Origin: Tanticharoenia sakaeratensis NBRC 103193
GTDB taxonomy: Bacteria > Pseudomonadota > Alphaproteobacteria > Acetobacterales > Acetobacteraceae
DNA length: 64,000 bases
Assembly: GCF_000963885.1 (NCBI RefSeq)
Contig: NZ_BALE01000028.1
Coordinates: 1 to 64,000, forward strand
Direction: 5' to 3'
The notes under the pieces are model-generated. The model saw nothing but the letters and a program-made list of their open reading frames with translations, did not search any database and had not been told where the DNA came from. The translations under genes and the position numbers were made by a program. This document shows, piece by piece, positions 35,977 through 44,978 of this stretch; positions within the stretch are counted from its first letter, which is position 1; every line of letters starts with the position of its first letter.

Positions 35977-36195
35977 TTACGACTGTCCGGCCGGCCCGCT
36001 GCCCAGATGCACGATATTGCCGCCAACAGGACTGCACGGGCATCTCGACGCGCCGCGCCCGGCAATGAGCCGGGACCGACCGGTGGCGAACGCCGCCAGA
36101 AGCGCAGTCACGCAGAGTTCGGCACAGGCCATGGTCGCGCTGTCCATGAAGAGGCCCGAAAATTGCCGCAGGCTCTGCCTGCATGTCGCGCGCAT
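35977..36195 (-). CDS. Small protein of unknown function
   Basis: A 72-codon frame from ATG 36195, which has GGAG six bases upstream; another ATG at 36207 is less well placed. Residues 15-35 form a moderately hydrophobic helix (DSATMACAELCVTALLAA), then a Cys/Gly/Arg-rich tail. Codon third positions are mostly G/C, as in neighbouring genes. No family is recognised, and the gene could still be spurious. Confidence 0.4.
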   Translation of the reverse strand: MRATCRQSLRQFSGLFMDSATMACAELCVTALLAAFATGRSRLIAGRGASRCPCSPVGGNIVHLGSGPAGQS

Positions 36196-36232
36196 GACGG
36201 ACTCCATCCAGAAACGGGTGTCGATGATCTGA

Positions 36233-36979
36233 TTATTTCGACGAGGCGACGGCTGTGTGATCGCCGCGTTCGGCCTGCCCGGCCTTCCGGAACTCGTCAT
36301 CGAGCAGGAGAGAGGCCAGGTGGAAGGCACGCTTGGCATGCGCGTAAGGCAGCCACTGTCCCATCATGTTCCAGGGCATGCCGTTATTGTAGGTGGCCAC
36401 GGCGATGAGTAATTCCCCGCTCACAGCATCCGTTGCGAGAAGTTCCTCGCTCGCGCCGCCGGGGGCCGGAGGCGGGATGGGCGGCAGGCCGCCTCCGAAT
36501 GCGCCTGCGCCGAAGCCTGCGACGACCGGTATGGCGTTGTAGTACCATTTGCTGCGGCGGATGTTGGTGATGGCCGCACGGATATGGATCGCATTGGTGC
36601 ATGGCCCGCAGGCCTCGGGGGTGGCGGGGCGTAAATCGTGCCTGAAGGCGGCGGCGAGTTCGGTCTGGAACGCTGCCGTCATGCGGGCCTGCGCCTGTGC
36701 GGACAGATGCGGCGCGTTGGCGACCGGCTGCCAGACGACCGGATCGATCGCCACGAACTGATATTTCCTTGGGTCCATCTGCGGATTGACGTAGACGAGG
36801 TCATCGGTGTGATCCTTGACATGCGTCATCCGCGCATAGGTGGCATCGGGGATGAATCCGGTATGTGTGACGTGCTGACCGGCACAGCCGGACGCGAAAC
36901 AGAGAAAGGCGACCGAGAGCAGGCTGGCTGATGCCTGTCCGACAAGGGTCTGCACAGAGCTTCGGGACGAGGTGTTCAT
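36233..36979 (-). CDS. DUF3313-type lipoprotein
   Basis: 248 residues from ATG 36979 with CGGAGCC as ribosome site. The signal ends with the lipobox FASGC, so Cys 32 should be lipidated. The mature domain includes YVNPQMDPRKYQFVAIDP, a typical DUF3313 opening. A Gly-rich stretch (GFGAGAFGGGLPPIPPP) follows near residue 170. It is probably anchored in the outer membrane; the family function is unknown. Confidence 0.8.
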   Translation of the reverse strand: MNTSSRSSVQTLVGQASASLLSVAFLCFASGCAGQHVTHTGFIPDATYARMTHVKDHTDDLVYVNPQMDPRKYQFVAIDPVVWQPVANAPHLSAQAQARMTAAFQTELAAAFRHDLRPATPEACGPCTNAIHIRAAITNIRRSKWYYNAIPVVAGFGAGAFGGGLPPIPPPAPGGASEELLATDAVSGELLIAVATYNNGMPWNMMGQWLPYAHAKRAFHLASLLLDDEFRKAGQAERGDHTAVASSK

Positions 36980-37278
36980 GGCATGGCTCCGGGCCGGTCC
37001 CATCCGGGGCCACCCCTGCTTCGTGTGATCGTTCTTCGTGGTGCCCGCGGGCGCCGACGCATTCGGTGGAGCTTCTCTACAGGGCCAATCTTTCCGCCGT
37101 GTGTCTCTCATTTATGAAAACGGAAATATTGTTTCCGTTGTGCGAAACAGGTGCACGAAGCGGCACGCCACCAGCGTGGATTTTTTCGGCATGACTGGAT
37201 GACTTATGAAATTTGACCGCGCCCAAAGCTCCGTATTTCGCGATCCGCGTCGTGCGGAACGACGGTTGCACGGCTGCC

Positions 37279-38703
37279 TTACGGCAAGGCGCGGGCTGTG
37301 CCGCGCGGTGGCGTTTGACCGGCGCAGACCTGTCCGGGCAGAAAGACGCGGACTTCCAGGCCGCCTTCGGGCCGATTGCGCATCTCGATATCGCCGCCAT
37401 GGGATTTGATGATCGCCTGTGAGGAGGTCAGTCCCAGACCGACACCGCCCGAGGCGCGGTTGCGCGATTTATCGACGCGAAAATAGGGCTCGAATACATG
37501 CGAAAGTGCGGCCTCCGGGATGCCCGGGCCATTGTCGATGATCGATACCAGGTAGTCGCCCTCGGTATTCTGCGACAACGTTATGAGTGGCGGCGTTGCA
37601 TATTTGATCGCGTTTTCAACCAGATTGCTGAAGACGCGTTTCAGCGCGAACAGTCGACCGACATAGGCCAGTTTCGCAGGGCCCTCATACCGGACGTCAT
37701 GCCCCTGATCGACATAGTCGTAGGAAATGGTTGTCAGCAGTCCGGGCAGGTCGAACATCATGCTGTTTTCGCCTGCCGCGTCATCGCGAAAGAACGCCAG
37801 CGCGCCGTCGATCATGATCTGCATTTCATCGACATCGCGAAACAGGCTTTTCTGCTGTTCCGGAACGTCGATCATTTCTCCCCGCAGCCGGATCCGCGTC
37901 AGCGGCGTCCGGAGGTCATGCGAGATCGCCGCCAGCATCGTCGTGCGATAGGCGATGAAGCGCTGGATCTGGGCCTGCATGCCGTTGATGGTCCGCGCGA
38001 CCTCGCGCAGTTCACGTGGGCCCGTTTCGATAATTCCTGCATCCTGCGGCTTTTCTCCGAAACGCCGGACGGCGGCTGCCAGGCGTTCGATAGGACGGGA
38101 CAACTGTCGGGATGCGATCAGGGAGACGATCACGATCCATGCCGCCAGGGTCGCGAGCTGCAGGATGATGCGTTGGGTTGCATAGAAGCCCCAGAGCCTG
38201 TCGAGTGCGATGCACAGGATCCAGCTGCCGTCGGAAAGTCTCAGTCCGAGGAAATAGGCATTCGGATAACGCGACCGGTCGTAGGGCAGTCCGGGCGTGA
38301 GGGAGACCGGATTGTCCTCCTGGAAGACCGCGAATCTTGTTGGAATGTTTCCAAGGGATGATGCGAGGAAGGATCGCCCGGCCGCCACTTCCTTTTCCCG
38401 GTAATGCCCGTTGTCGAGGGCCGTCGCGATCGGTGTGCCGCGCGCATGCCAGTCGAAACGGAGCGAGTTCGTCCGCGCGGCATCCGCCAGGGCCGGGCGA
38501 TCGGGCGCCGGTGCCGCGTCGAGCATCCTGACGACAGTCGCAACCTGTTCCAACAGGCCCGTCTGTTCGATATTCGGCTTGGCCCACTGGCCGCCGAACA
38601 TGAAAAACAGTTGCAGCAGCGAAAACGTGACGGCTGCGGCCAGTCCGACCGTTATGGCCAGCCTGCGGGCAATGGTATCTTCAAGAACGCGGATCCGGAT
38701 CAT
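37279..38703 (-). CDS. EnvZ-like membrane sensor histidine kinase
   Basis: 474 residues with membrane helices near residues 15-36 and 178-199 enclosing a periplasmic sensor of about 140 residues. A HAMP linker follows. The phospho-His is in AISHDLRTPLTRIRLR; the N-box is NLVENAIKYA; IDNGPGIP and GGVGLGLTSSQAI complete the ATPase site. It overlaps the response-regulator gene by four bases, so the pair is cotranscribed, regulator first. An osmotic or envelope signal is only suggested by the EnvZ likeness. Confidence 0.92.
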   Translation of the reverse strand: MIRIRVLEDTIARRLAITVGLAAAVTFSLLQLFFMFGGQWAKPNIEQTGLLEQVATVVRMLDAAPAPDRPALADAARTNSLRFDWHARGTPIATALDNGHYREKEVAAGRSFLASSLGNIPTRFAVFQEDNPVSLTPGLPYDRSRYPNAYFLGLRLSDGSWILCIALDRLWGFYATQRIILQLATLAAWIVIVSLIASRQLSRPIERLAAAVRRFGEKPQDAGIIETGPRELREVARTINGMQAQIQRFIAYRTTMLAAISHDLRTPLTRIRLRGEMIDVPEQQKSLFRDVDEMQIMIDGALAFFRDDAAGENSMMFDLPGLLTTISYDYVDQGHDVRYEGPAKLAYVGRLFALKRVFSNLVENAIKYATPPLITLSQNTEGDYLVSIIDNGPGIPEAALSHVFEPYFRVDKSRNRASGGVGLGLTSSQAIIKSHGGDIEMRNRPEGGLEVRVFLPGQVCAGQTPPRGTARALP

Positions 38704-39422
38704 GCGCGGGTGACCACGGCAGAGAACATATAGCCGCCGTTGCGTACCGTCCTGATCAGGGAAGGGTTTTTGGGATCTTCCTCAAGCTTTTGTCGAAGGC
38801 GGCTGACTTGGACGTCGATGCTGCGGTCATACGCCGCATGCGTCGATCCGCGTGCGAGATCCATGAGCTGGTCCCGTGTCAGGACGCGCTGGGGATGTTC
38901 GGCGAACGCGAGAAGGAGGTCGAATTCGCCGCCGGACAGCAAGACGAGCGACTGGTCGCCGGATCGGAGTTCGCGCCGCACAACATCCAGCTGCCAGTCA
39001 CCGAAGCGCAGGACGGGACGATCCGGGGCGGCCGTTCTGGTGCCGGGCTTTTCCCCGGTTCGGCGCAGGACGGCTTTCACCCGGGCAAGGAGTTCGCGCT
39101 GATCGAACGGCTTGGTGAGATAGTCGTCCGCGCCGATTTCCAGACCGACCACACGATCCGTATGATCCGCCATGGCGGACAGCATGATGACCGGGGTGTC
39201 GGAGGTGGTGCGCAGCCGCTGGCACAGGACGAACCCGTCTTCCCGCCGCAGCATGATATCGAGCACGACGAGATCGATCTTGCGATGTTCCAGAATGGAA
39301 AACATCGTCTCCCCGTCTTCCGCGACTGACACTTCATGACCATGCCTGCGGAGGAAGCTTGTCAGAAGCGAGAGGATGTCCTTGTCATCGTCGACGATAA
39401 GCAGGTGAGGCATGGCGATCAT
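38700..39422 (-). CDS. OmpR-family response regulator
   Basis: 240 residues. The receiver domain starts LLIVDDDKDIL, with the phospho-Asp in LVVLDIMLRREDG and the switch Lys in DDYLTKPFD. The C-terminal winged helix contains LTRDQLMDLARG and SIDVQVSRLRQKLEEDP, typical of OmpR/PhoB DNA-binding domains. It forms a two-component system with the overlapping kinase gene. The target genes are unknown. Confidence 0.93.
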   Translation of the reverse strand: MIAMPHLLIVDDDKDILSLLTSFLRRHGHEVSVAEDGETMFSILEHRKIDLVVLDIMLRREDGFVLCQRLRTTSDTPVIMLSAMADHTDRVVGLEIGADDYLTKPFDQRELLARVKAVLRRTGEKPGTRTAAPDRPVLRFGDWQLDVVRRELRSGDQSLVLLSGGEFDLLLAFAEHPQRVLTRDQLMDLARGSTHAAYDRSIDVQVSRLRQKLEEDPKNPSLIRTVRNGGYMFSAVVTRA

Positions 39423-39873
39423 GGCGTCCCGGTATCACACCGCGTGGCGCGGATGATGTCCGGGACGTGCAAACTTGTTTCAGGCCGGACACATCCCCGC
39501 CCGGACGGGGTCTAGGGCATCTCACACCGTCGTTTCGTGGCGCTCAAGGTATTTGTGCAGGCCAGCCGGGGCGCGGGGAACGCGCCGGCGGTCAGGACGC
39601 GCAGGGCGCCGACCCGGTGGCACGCGTGTCGGATGTCGTATGGCGGACGCAGCTGGCCGGAGCGTGGTGAGCCGGTGGCCGGAGGATTGCTGCCTGCGCG
39701 AGGGCCGCGATGATGGCAAGCCCGAGCGCGCCCTGAATCAGGCGTGGGGACGACGACGTCGGGGCGGGGTTGTACGGATCGGGCATGGACAGAAGACAAC
39801 TCACGAAGAAGTATCGTTCATCATCTAACGCATGAGATGCGGTTTGTCTCCGGAAAAATTTCTTATCACTATT
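39423..39873. other. Intergenic stretch between two minus-strand genes
   Basis: 451 bp. A 64-codon minus-strand frame (39592-39786) has one hydrophobic segment but no ribosome site and is left unannotated. AT-rich sequence at 39800-39875 may include the promoter region of the response regulator unit or the end of ybaK transcripts. Nothing else is recognised. Confidence 0.4.
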
Positions 39874-40353
39874 TTAAGTAGTGGAACTCAGCGGGGCCGT
39901 GATGGCGTTCGTGGCGCGCAGGGCGTCGCCGGGTGTGATGGCCAGCAGCAGGCCACGGCTGCCGGCGTTGATGACGATGCTGTCGAATTCGAGTGTCGAG
40001 GGTTCGAAGGCCGTCCGGGTCGGGCTGCGCTGGCCGAAGGGCGAGATGCCGCCGACCCGGTATCCGGTCCGGGCTTCGGCGCGCGGGATGGGCATCATGC
40101 GGGCCGACTTGCCGCCGAAGGCGCGGGCCGTGCGCTTGAAATCAAGCTTGCGGTCGGCGGCGATCACGCAGCAGGCGGGCGTGCCGTCGACTTCGATCAT
40201 CAGGGTCTTGAGCACGCTCTGCGGCGGAAATCCCAGTGCGTGGGCGGCGTCCAGCGCCAGGCCCGATGCATCGGCATTGTAATCGTAAGGATGGAGCGTG
40301 AACGGGATTCCGGCCTTGGTCAGGGCCTCGGTCGCTTGTGTGTGTTGGGTCAT
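39874..40353 (-). CDS. ybaK: Cys-tRNA(Pro)/aminoacyl-tRNA deacylase YbaK
   Basis: YbaK removes mischarged Cys from tRNA(Pro), an editing role in the cytoplasm. The 159-residue protein has the standard length. It shows HPYDYNADASG, SVLKTLMIEVDG (catalytic Lys region), CCVIAADRKLDFK and the GYRVGGISPFGQR loop, followed by NAGSRGLLLAI. These fit the bacterial Ybak/EbsC family. Confidence 0.93.
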   Translation of the reverse strand: MTQHTQATEALTKAGIPFTLHPYDYNADASGLALDAAHALGFPPQSVLKTLMIEVDGTPACCVIAADRKLDFKRTARAFGGKSARMMPIPRAEARTGYRVGGISPFGQRSPTRTAFEPSTLEFDSIVINAGSRGLLLAITPGDALRATNAITAPLSSTT

Positions 40354-40433
40354 GGCGAGGGTGATGGTGGGCGCAGATGTCCGGTGCTATCAAGGGGGCA
40401 TGACGTTTTCTGTGCGCATGTCCGAGACGGACC

Positions 40434-40880
40434 GTGGCCGGTAGCCTGCTGGCCTGCATGATCGCGAGCGCCGTGCATTATCGGCTGCCGCCGCGCGTGC
40501 TGCCGTCGATCCAGGTGGTCGAAGGCGGTGCCACGGGCGTCGTGCACAACAATACGGATGGCAGCGTCGATCTGGGCATCATGCAGATCAACTCGCGCTG
40601 GATCCTGCCGATCGCGAAGGTGGCGCATCTGGAGCCGTCCGATGTGGCGCGGCGCCTGCTGCTGCAGCCCTGTTTCAATATTGCGAGTGCGGCCCTGATC
40701 CTGCGGACGGCGCTGGACCGCGACCGGGGCGACATGATGCGCGCGATCGGGGATTATCATTCGCATACGCCGGCCCTCAATCTCGCTTATCAGGCGCGGG
40801 TGTATCAGGCGGCAATCGGGCTTTATGTCCGGCCACGCGCACGGGTGGCTGCGGTGCAACATGGCGGAAAGGATGGCTGA
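40434..40880 (+). CDS. Small lytic-transglycosylase-like protein
   Basis: 148 residues. The start GTG 40434 is tentative because no good ribosome site is seen; ATG 40458 is an alternative. The SLT-type catalytic Glu is in QVVEGGATG, followed by VDLGIMQINSRW and later NIASAALIL and YHSHTPALNLAYQ, which fits the lysozyme-like fold used in pilus/secretion assembly. It would cut peptidoglycan locally. It ends directly before gspG, suggesting joint function in building a pseudopilus. Confidence 0.8.
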   Translation: MAGSLLACMIASAVHYRLPPRVLPSIQVVEGGATGVVHNNTDGSVDLGIMQINSRWILPIAKVAHLEPSDVARRLLLQPCFNIASAALILRTALDRDRGDMMRAIGDYHSHTPALNLAYQARVYQAAIGLYVRPRARVAAVQHGGKDG

Positions 40881-41318
40881 GTGACGGATTTGCGGCGCGT
40901 GCGCAATGGTGAGGACGGATTTACGCTGCTCGAGATCCTGGTGGTGCTGGCGATCCTGGCGCTGCTCGTGGGGCTCGTGGCACCAGCGGCGCTGCGGCAG
41001 CTCGGGGGCGCGCGGAATTCGGTGGCAAGGCAGTCGATCGCGCGGCTCGATACGGTGCTGGATCTCTACAAGCTCGACGTGGGTTCCTATCCTGCGACCG
41101 ACGAAGGTCTGGGCGCACTGCTGCACAAGCCGTCGGGTGTCGAGAACTGGAACGGACCCTATATGCGCGGGACCGACGTTCCGAAGGATCCGTGGAACCG
41201 GCCCTATGGCTATCAGTCGCCGTCCACGCGACCGGATCATGACTATGATCTATGCTCGGGGGGAGCATCGCATGCCCAGCCACAGCCCGGCGTCAGCGGG
41301 GCAATCTGCAACCCGTGA
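40881..41318 (+). CDS. gspG: Type II secretion major pseudopilin GspG-like
   Basis: 145 residues from GTG 40881, one base after the preceding TGA. The prepilin peptidase site is DG^FTLLEILVVL, with Glu at position +5 and the hydrophobic stem that follows. The C-terminal globular part has SYPATDEGLGAL and WNGPYMRG, DPWNRPYGY, all GspG hallmarks. The other gsp genes are absent here; the prepilin peptidase gene is at 45681-46430. The end (ASHAQPQPGVSGAICNP) is somewhat different from the usual Ca-binding tail. Confidence 0.9.
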   Translation: MTDLRRVRNGEDGFTLLEILVVLAILALLVGLVAPAALRQLGGARNSVARQSIARLDTVLDLYKLDVGSYPATDEGLGALLHKPSGVENWNGPYMRGTDVPKDPWNRPYGYQSPSTRPDHDYDLCSGGASHAQPQPGVSGAICNP

Positions 41319-41429
41319 GTTGAAATCGAGGTGGTCGCCCCAGACCTGACACGGCTTCTTCTGATAAAATCGATTCAGGGGACGACTGGCCCCTGACGGG
41401 TAAAGCGCTGAGCAGGCAGCTCGTTTTAT

Positions 41430-42045
41430 CCGGGGACGTGCGACCTCGGGATACAGCCGGGCTGCAAGGCGCTCCATTGCCAGTCCCTGTACCGACATCG
41501 TGAAGACGACGACACTGCAGCAACCGGCAGAGCGTCTCGTGCAGCGAACCCGGCGGCCGGCCGAGGGCCAGCAAGAGAAAATGCCGACGCGCACGGGGCA
41601 TCTCAAGTCGGTAAGGCCAGCATCGGCGCGCGTTCGCCGCGCGGCATTGGCCGCGGCGGGGCGGCGAGCAGGACGGTGCCAGCGCGCGCCGCGATCGAGA
41701 GCGGGATGATGGCGGGCGTCGTCATGATTGCTGCGGCAGGCGGCGTGATCCCGAGGATCTCGAAGCCGAGCACCAGGCACAACGTCAGGACTTCATCGAT
41801 CCGGATCCAGAACGCATCGGGCTCTTTTCGGAACGGGGAACCGTAGGCGCGGCGCCCAGGCGCAAACGCGGCCTCATCTAATCGGTGGTAGTCCGGGATG
41901 CGGGCTGGATCGCCATGATGACGAACGACAGCAGGAGCGAGAACAGCAGGATGCCGATCGTCATTGGCAGACGCCGCGGCAGCCTGTTGAGAATCCCGAA
42001 CAGCGCCGAAAGCGTGAGCAGCAAGGAGACCGACTGTATTCATGC
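41430..42045 (-). pseudogene. Decayed CPA1-family sodium/proton antiporter
   Basis: Pieces of one antiporter are readable in different frames. These are an N-terminal helix pair (LTLSALFGILNRLPRRLPMT, then GILLFSLLLSFVIMAIQP), a middle-to-late block (FWIRIDEVLTLCLVLGFEIL, then TTPAIIPLSIAARAG and GERAPMLAL), LALGRPPGSLHETL, and a C-terminal SVVVFTMSVQGLAMERLAARL. At least three frame changes and a deletion of roughly 300 codons separate them. The product cannot be functional. It was recognised from family knowledge of CPA1 exchangers. Confidence 0.75.
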
Positions 42046-42281
42046 GCTACGGGTCCGGTGCGCGCGTTGGGATCAGGGTGTGTCATCCGGGCAGGTTCGG
42101 GCGCAGGCTGCGCAATGTGCGGCGGATTCCAATGGTCTTCGGCGCTGACGGGTTGCGAGTGGATGTCCTTTCACGAGCGATCAGGTTCGGGTCAGGATTG
42201 TCCCCTACAGTCGTGACCTGATCTCTCGCCATTCAGCTTGTCAGCCGTCGCAAGCGCTGGCCCTTCCTGCAGGAGGCTGTC

Positions 42282-43172
42282 ATGACAGGTATTTCCAGCG
42301 TCGAGCGCCAGTTGACGGGCCGCCTCGATACACACGGACATGCCGACGAGGCTGCGGCCGGCTCCGACGCGTTCGCGGATGCGCTGTCGTCCGCCGGGAA
42401 GAGGACGCGATCCGAGGCGGATGGCGATACGGCCGGCGCGTCGGACGCGAAACGTGCCCGCACGTCCGGATCGAAGGCGGATGCCCTGCGTGATATGGGG
42501 GCGAACGCTTCCCGCTCCATCAGGACGAACGGTGGCGCGAAGGGAGCAGCACTTCAGAATCTTGCCCGCCAGACGCCCGATCTCGCGCCGCAGGAGAGGC
42601 TGACGCAGCTGCAGCCTGCCGATTTCATCCAGAAGCGGGATGCGCCGACGGCAGGCGATCACTCGCCGTCGATTGCATCCGTCAACCGGACCCAGTCGCC
42701 GGATTTCACCATCACCGGACGCGGGGCGTCCGCACGGACGGGAAGCCTTGCCGTCGGTGAGGAACATGTGCCGACCCTGCAGTTCCACACGCCGGATTTC
42801 GATCAGGACGGCGTGCATGATCGAGAAAAGGACGCAGCGGCACACACGATGCTGACGACCGCGCGGGAAATGCACGGGGCCGGCGAGACGGCGCAGCATC
42901 CGGACGGGGCGTCTCTCCGGGATGCCGCGTTCCACGCCTATTCGCCGTATGACAGCAAGGGCGAGCCGACCATGAACGGCGTGACGCTGCCCAGGGTGCA
43001 GGTCTATTCACCGCACGGCACTGCCACCCAGCCGCTTCAGCAAGGCTCGAATGGTGTTTCGCCGATGATCGGTCAGGGAATCATCAACCTGTCCTATGCC
43101 GCGACGGCCACGACACCCGGAACACTGCCCGAGCATCTCGACGGATTGAGAATGAAGACGAAAAAATCCTGA
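42282..43172 (+). CDS. Unknown 296-residue protein with basic clusters and a calcium-loop-like motif
   Basis: A strong ribosome site (GCAGGAGG, six bases before ATG 42282) supports the gene. The first 130 residues are Ala/Ser/Asp/Gly/Arg-rich and probably disordered. They carry two basic clusters, KRTR (40-43) and KRAR (57-60), spaced like a bipartite nuclear localisation signal. Residues 172-184 read DFDQDGVHDREKD, matching the DxDxDGxxDxxE calcium-binding loop. There is no Sec signal, no membrane helix and no recognised family. It could be a secreted effector, but that is inference. Confidence 0.75.
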   Translation: MTGISSVERQLTGRLDTHGHADEAAAGSDAFADALSSAGKRTRSEADGDTAGASDAKRARTSGSKADALRDMGANASRSIRTNGGAKGAALQNLARQTPDLAPQERLTQLQPADFIQKRDAPTAGDHSPSIASVNRTQSPDFTITGRGASARTGSLAVGEEHVPTLQFHTPDFDQDGVHDREKDAAAHTMLTTAREMHGAGETAQHPDGASLRDAAFHAYSPYDSKGEPTMNGVTLPRVQVYSPHGTATQPLQQGSNGVSPMIGQGIINLSYAATATTPGTLPEHLDGLRMKTKKS

Positions 43173-43601
43173 CGGACTAGCTGGATATTCAGGCCTGACA
43201 GCACCTGACGGGTCACGGGCTGGACAAGATCGTCGCAGACTTTGCGCCCGTGAAATGCCTACGAAAGCTTGCGCCACAGGCGTGCTCGATCTGACGGTAT
43301 TGGCCGTCATATTCGGCGAGGGCCTGCTGATGGAAAAGGGCCTTGCGAGCAGGCCCGCTATCACGAATTTTTCTGCCTGCTCCTGCAGGAAGACACCAGA
43401 GCCCGTTGGCCGAGGATGTGCCATGCCTGCGCATCGGGGTTAGTGTTTGCGAGGCGAGCTGTTCTGGCAGAACATCATTGTCCTGCGACTGTCATGAATA
43501 GGGGGACAGATGGGCCCTGTGCTTATGCCGAAATGCAAAAGGGGGTGCACGGTATTGCCGTACACTCCCGCGTTCTGGCGTCCGCATCGTGTGTCCGGGT
43601 A
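43173..43601. other. Intergenic stretch between converging genes
   Basis: 429 bp. Short frames on both strands are not protein-like. The only clear signal is the terminator at 43537-43569 belonging to the minus-strand aldehyde dehydrogenase gene. Confidence 0.4.
43537..43569 (-). terminator. Rho-independent terminator of the aldehyde dehydrogenase gene
   Basis: Read on the minus strand: GGGAGTGTACGG, a 5-base loop CAATA, CCGTGCACCCCC, then TTTT. The stem has 12 positions with one mismatch and one G-T pair. It lies 33 bp after the stop codon. Confidence 0.8.
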
Positions 43602-44978
43602 TCAGCCCGGAGCAACCACGACCAGCTTGCGGTTGACGAACTCCATGATCCCCAGATTTCCGAGCTCACGGCCGTAACCTGAACGCTTCACCCCGCCGAA
43701 CGGCAGTTCCGGTGCCGTGCTGGTCCACTGGTTGATGAACACCATGCCTGTGTCGATGCGCGACGCGAGCGCGGTTGCCCGATTGTGATCGCTCGAGAAG
43801 ACCGAACCGCCCAGCCCGTAGGGTGAGTCGTTGGCAAGGGTGACCAGTTCGTCATCGTCCTTGACGACATAGACCTGAGCGACCGGACCAAAGAACTCAG
43901 ACTTGAAGGCCGGGTTGTTCTTGTCGATCCCGGTCAGGATCGTCGGTTCGTAGAAAAAGCCTTTCTGGCTCGCGGCCTTTCCACCGGTCACGACCTGCGC
44001 GCCATGCTTGACGGCCTCGTCGACCTGCTTGGTGATGGTCTCGAGCGCGCCTTTCGACGACATCGGCTGCAGCGTCGTGTCCTTGTCGAGCGGATCGCCC
44101 ATCCGGGCGCGTTCGAACTCGGCTTTCAGGCCGGACACGAACTTTTCTGCGACACGTTCATGCACGACGAAACGCTTCGCGGCAGTGCACACCTGACCCG
44201 CGTTGGACAGGCGGGCGACGGCACCGATCTTGATGGCGCGCGCCAGATCCGCATCATCCAGCACGGCAAAGATATCCATGCCGCCCAGTTCCATGGTCGA
44301 TTTCTTGAGGTATTTCGCAGCCGTGGATGCGACCGCCGCACCTGCCCGCTCGGATCCCGTCAGGGCAACACCCTGCACGCGATCATCCGCGATCAGGGCA
44401 GCAACCTGATCCGGGGTGATGAACAGATTGACGCATGCGCCGTCCGGCGCGCCCGCATCACGAACAAGCGCCTCGAACAGCACCGCGCAATGCGGGACGA
44501 TTTCGGCATGCTTGATCAGCACGGAATTGCCGACGGCGAAGGCCGGCGCGACGACGCGAACCAGCTGGTAGAACGGGAAATTCCACGGCTCGACAGCAAC
44601 GAGCGTTCCGATCGGCGCATTCTCGATCCATGCATCGCCCATCGGCGTGTCGCAGGGTGTCCGCTTCAGCTGTTCCTTCGCGTGTTCCGCGTAATAGCGC
44701 GCGATGCCGCCACAGAGCTTCACCTCTTCCTTCGCATCCGCAAGGCGCTTGCCCATTTCGACGCTGGCGGCCTGCGCCAGTTCCTCGGCGCGGAGTTCGA
44801 ACAGATCGGCGATCTTCGACAACACGGCCAGACGATTTTCGATCGGGCCCTGACCCCAGTCCGGTGACCGGAAGGCGGCATCGGCCCGGTCCAGCGCGTC
44901 GAACGACTCCGCGTCCGTATGGCCGGTGTAGACCTTCACTGTCTGCTCTGTGAAAGGATTGATGGTCTGATATGTCAT
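43602..44978 (-). CDS. NAD(P)-dependent aldehyde dehydrogenase (succinate-semialdehyde dehydrogenase type)
   Basis: A 458-residue cytoplasmic ALDH oxidising an aldehyde, possibly succinic semialdehyde, to its acid. Signatures are EPWNFPFYQLVR (cofactor region), GSERAGAAVAS, the general base Glu in MELGGMD, the catalytic Cys in NAGQVCTAAKRF, and FFGPVAQVY and PFGGVKRSGYGRELG at the C-terminus. These match the short SSADH subgroup. The ELGGMD motif has Met where Ser is common. It stands alone with its own terminator. Confidence 0.9.
   Translation of the reverse strand: MTYQTINPFTEQTVKVYTGHTDAESFDALDRADAAFRSPDWGQGPIENRLAVLSKIADLFELRAEELAQAASVEMGKRLADAKEEVKLCGGIARYYAEHAKEQLKRTPCDTPMGDAWIENAPIGTLVAVEPWNFPFYQLVRVVAPAFAVGNSVLIKHAEIVPHCAVLFEALVRDAGAPDGACVNLFITPDQVAALIADDRVQGVALTGSERAGAAVASTAAKYLKKSTMELGGMDIFAVLDDADLARAIKIGAVARLSNAGQVCTAAKRFVVHERVAEKFVSGLKAEFERARMGDPLDKDTTLQPMSSKGALETITKQVDEAVKHGAQVVTGGKAASQKGFFYEPTILTGIDKNNPAFKSEFFGPVAQVYVVKDDDELVTLANDSPYGLGGSVFSSDHNRATALASRIDTGMVFINQWTSTAPELPFGGVKRSGYGRELGNLGIMEFVNRKLVVVAPG

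Noticed and set aside
39592-39786. 64-codon minus-strand frame with one hydrophobic segment
   Set aside because: No Shine-Dalgarno at either possible start and a low-quality tail; kept only as a remark.
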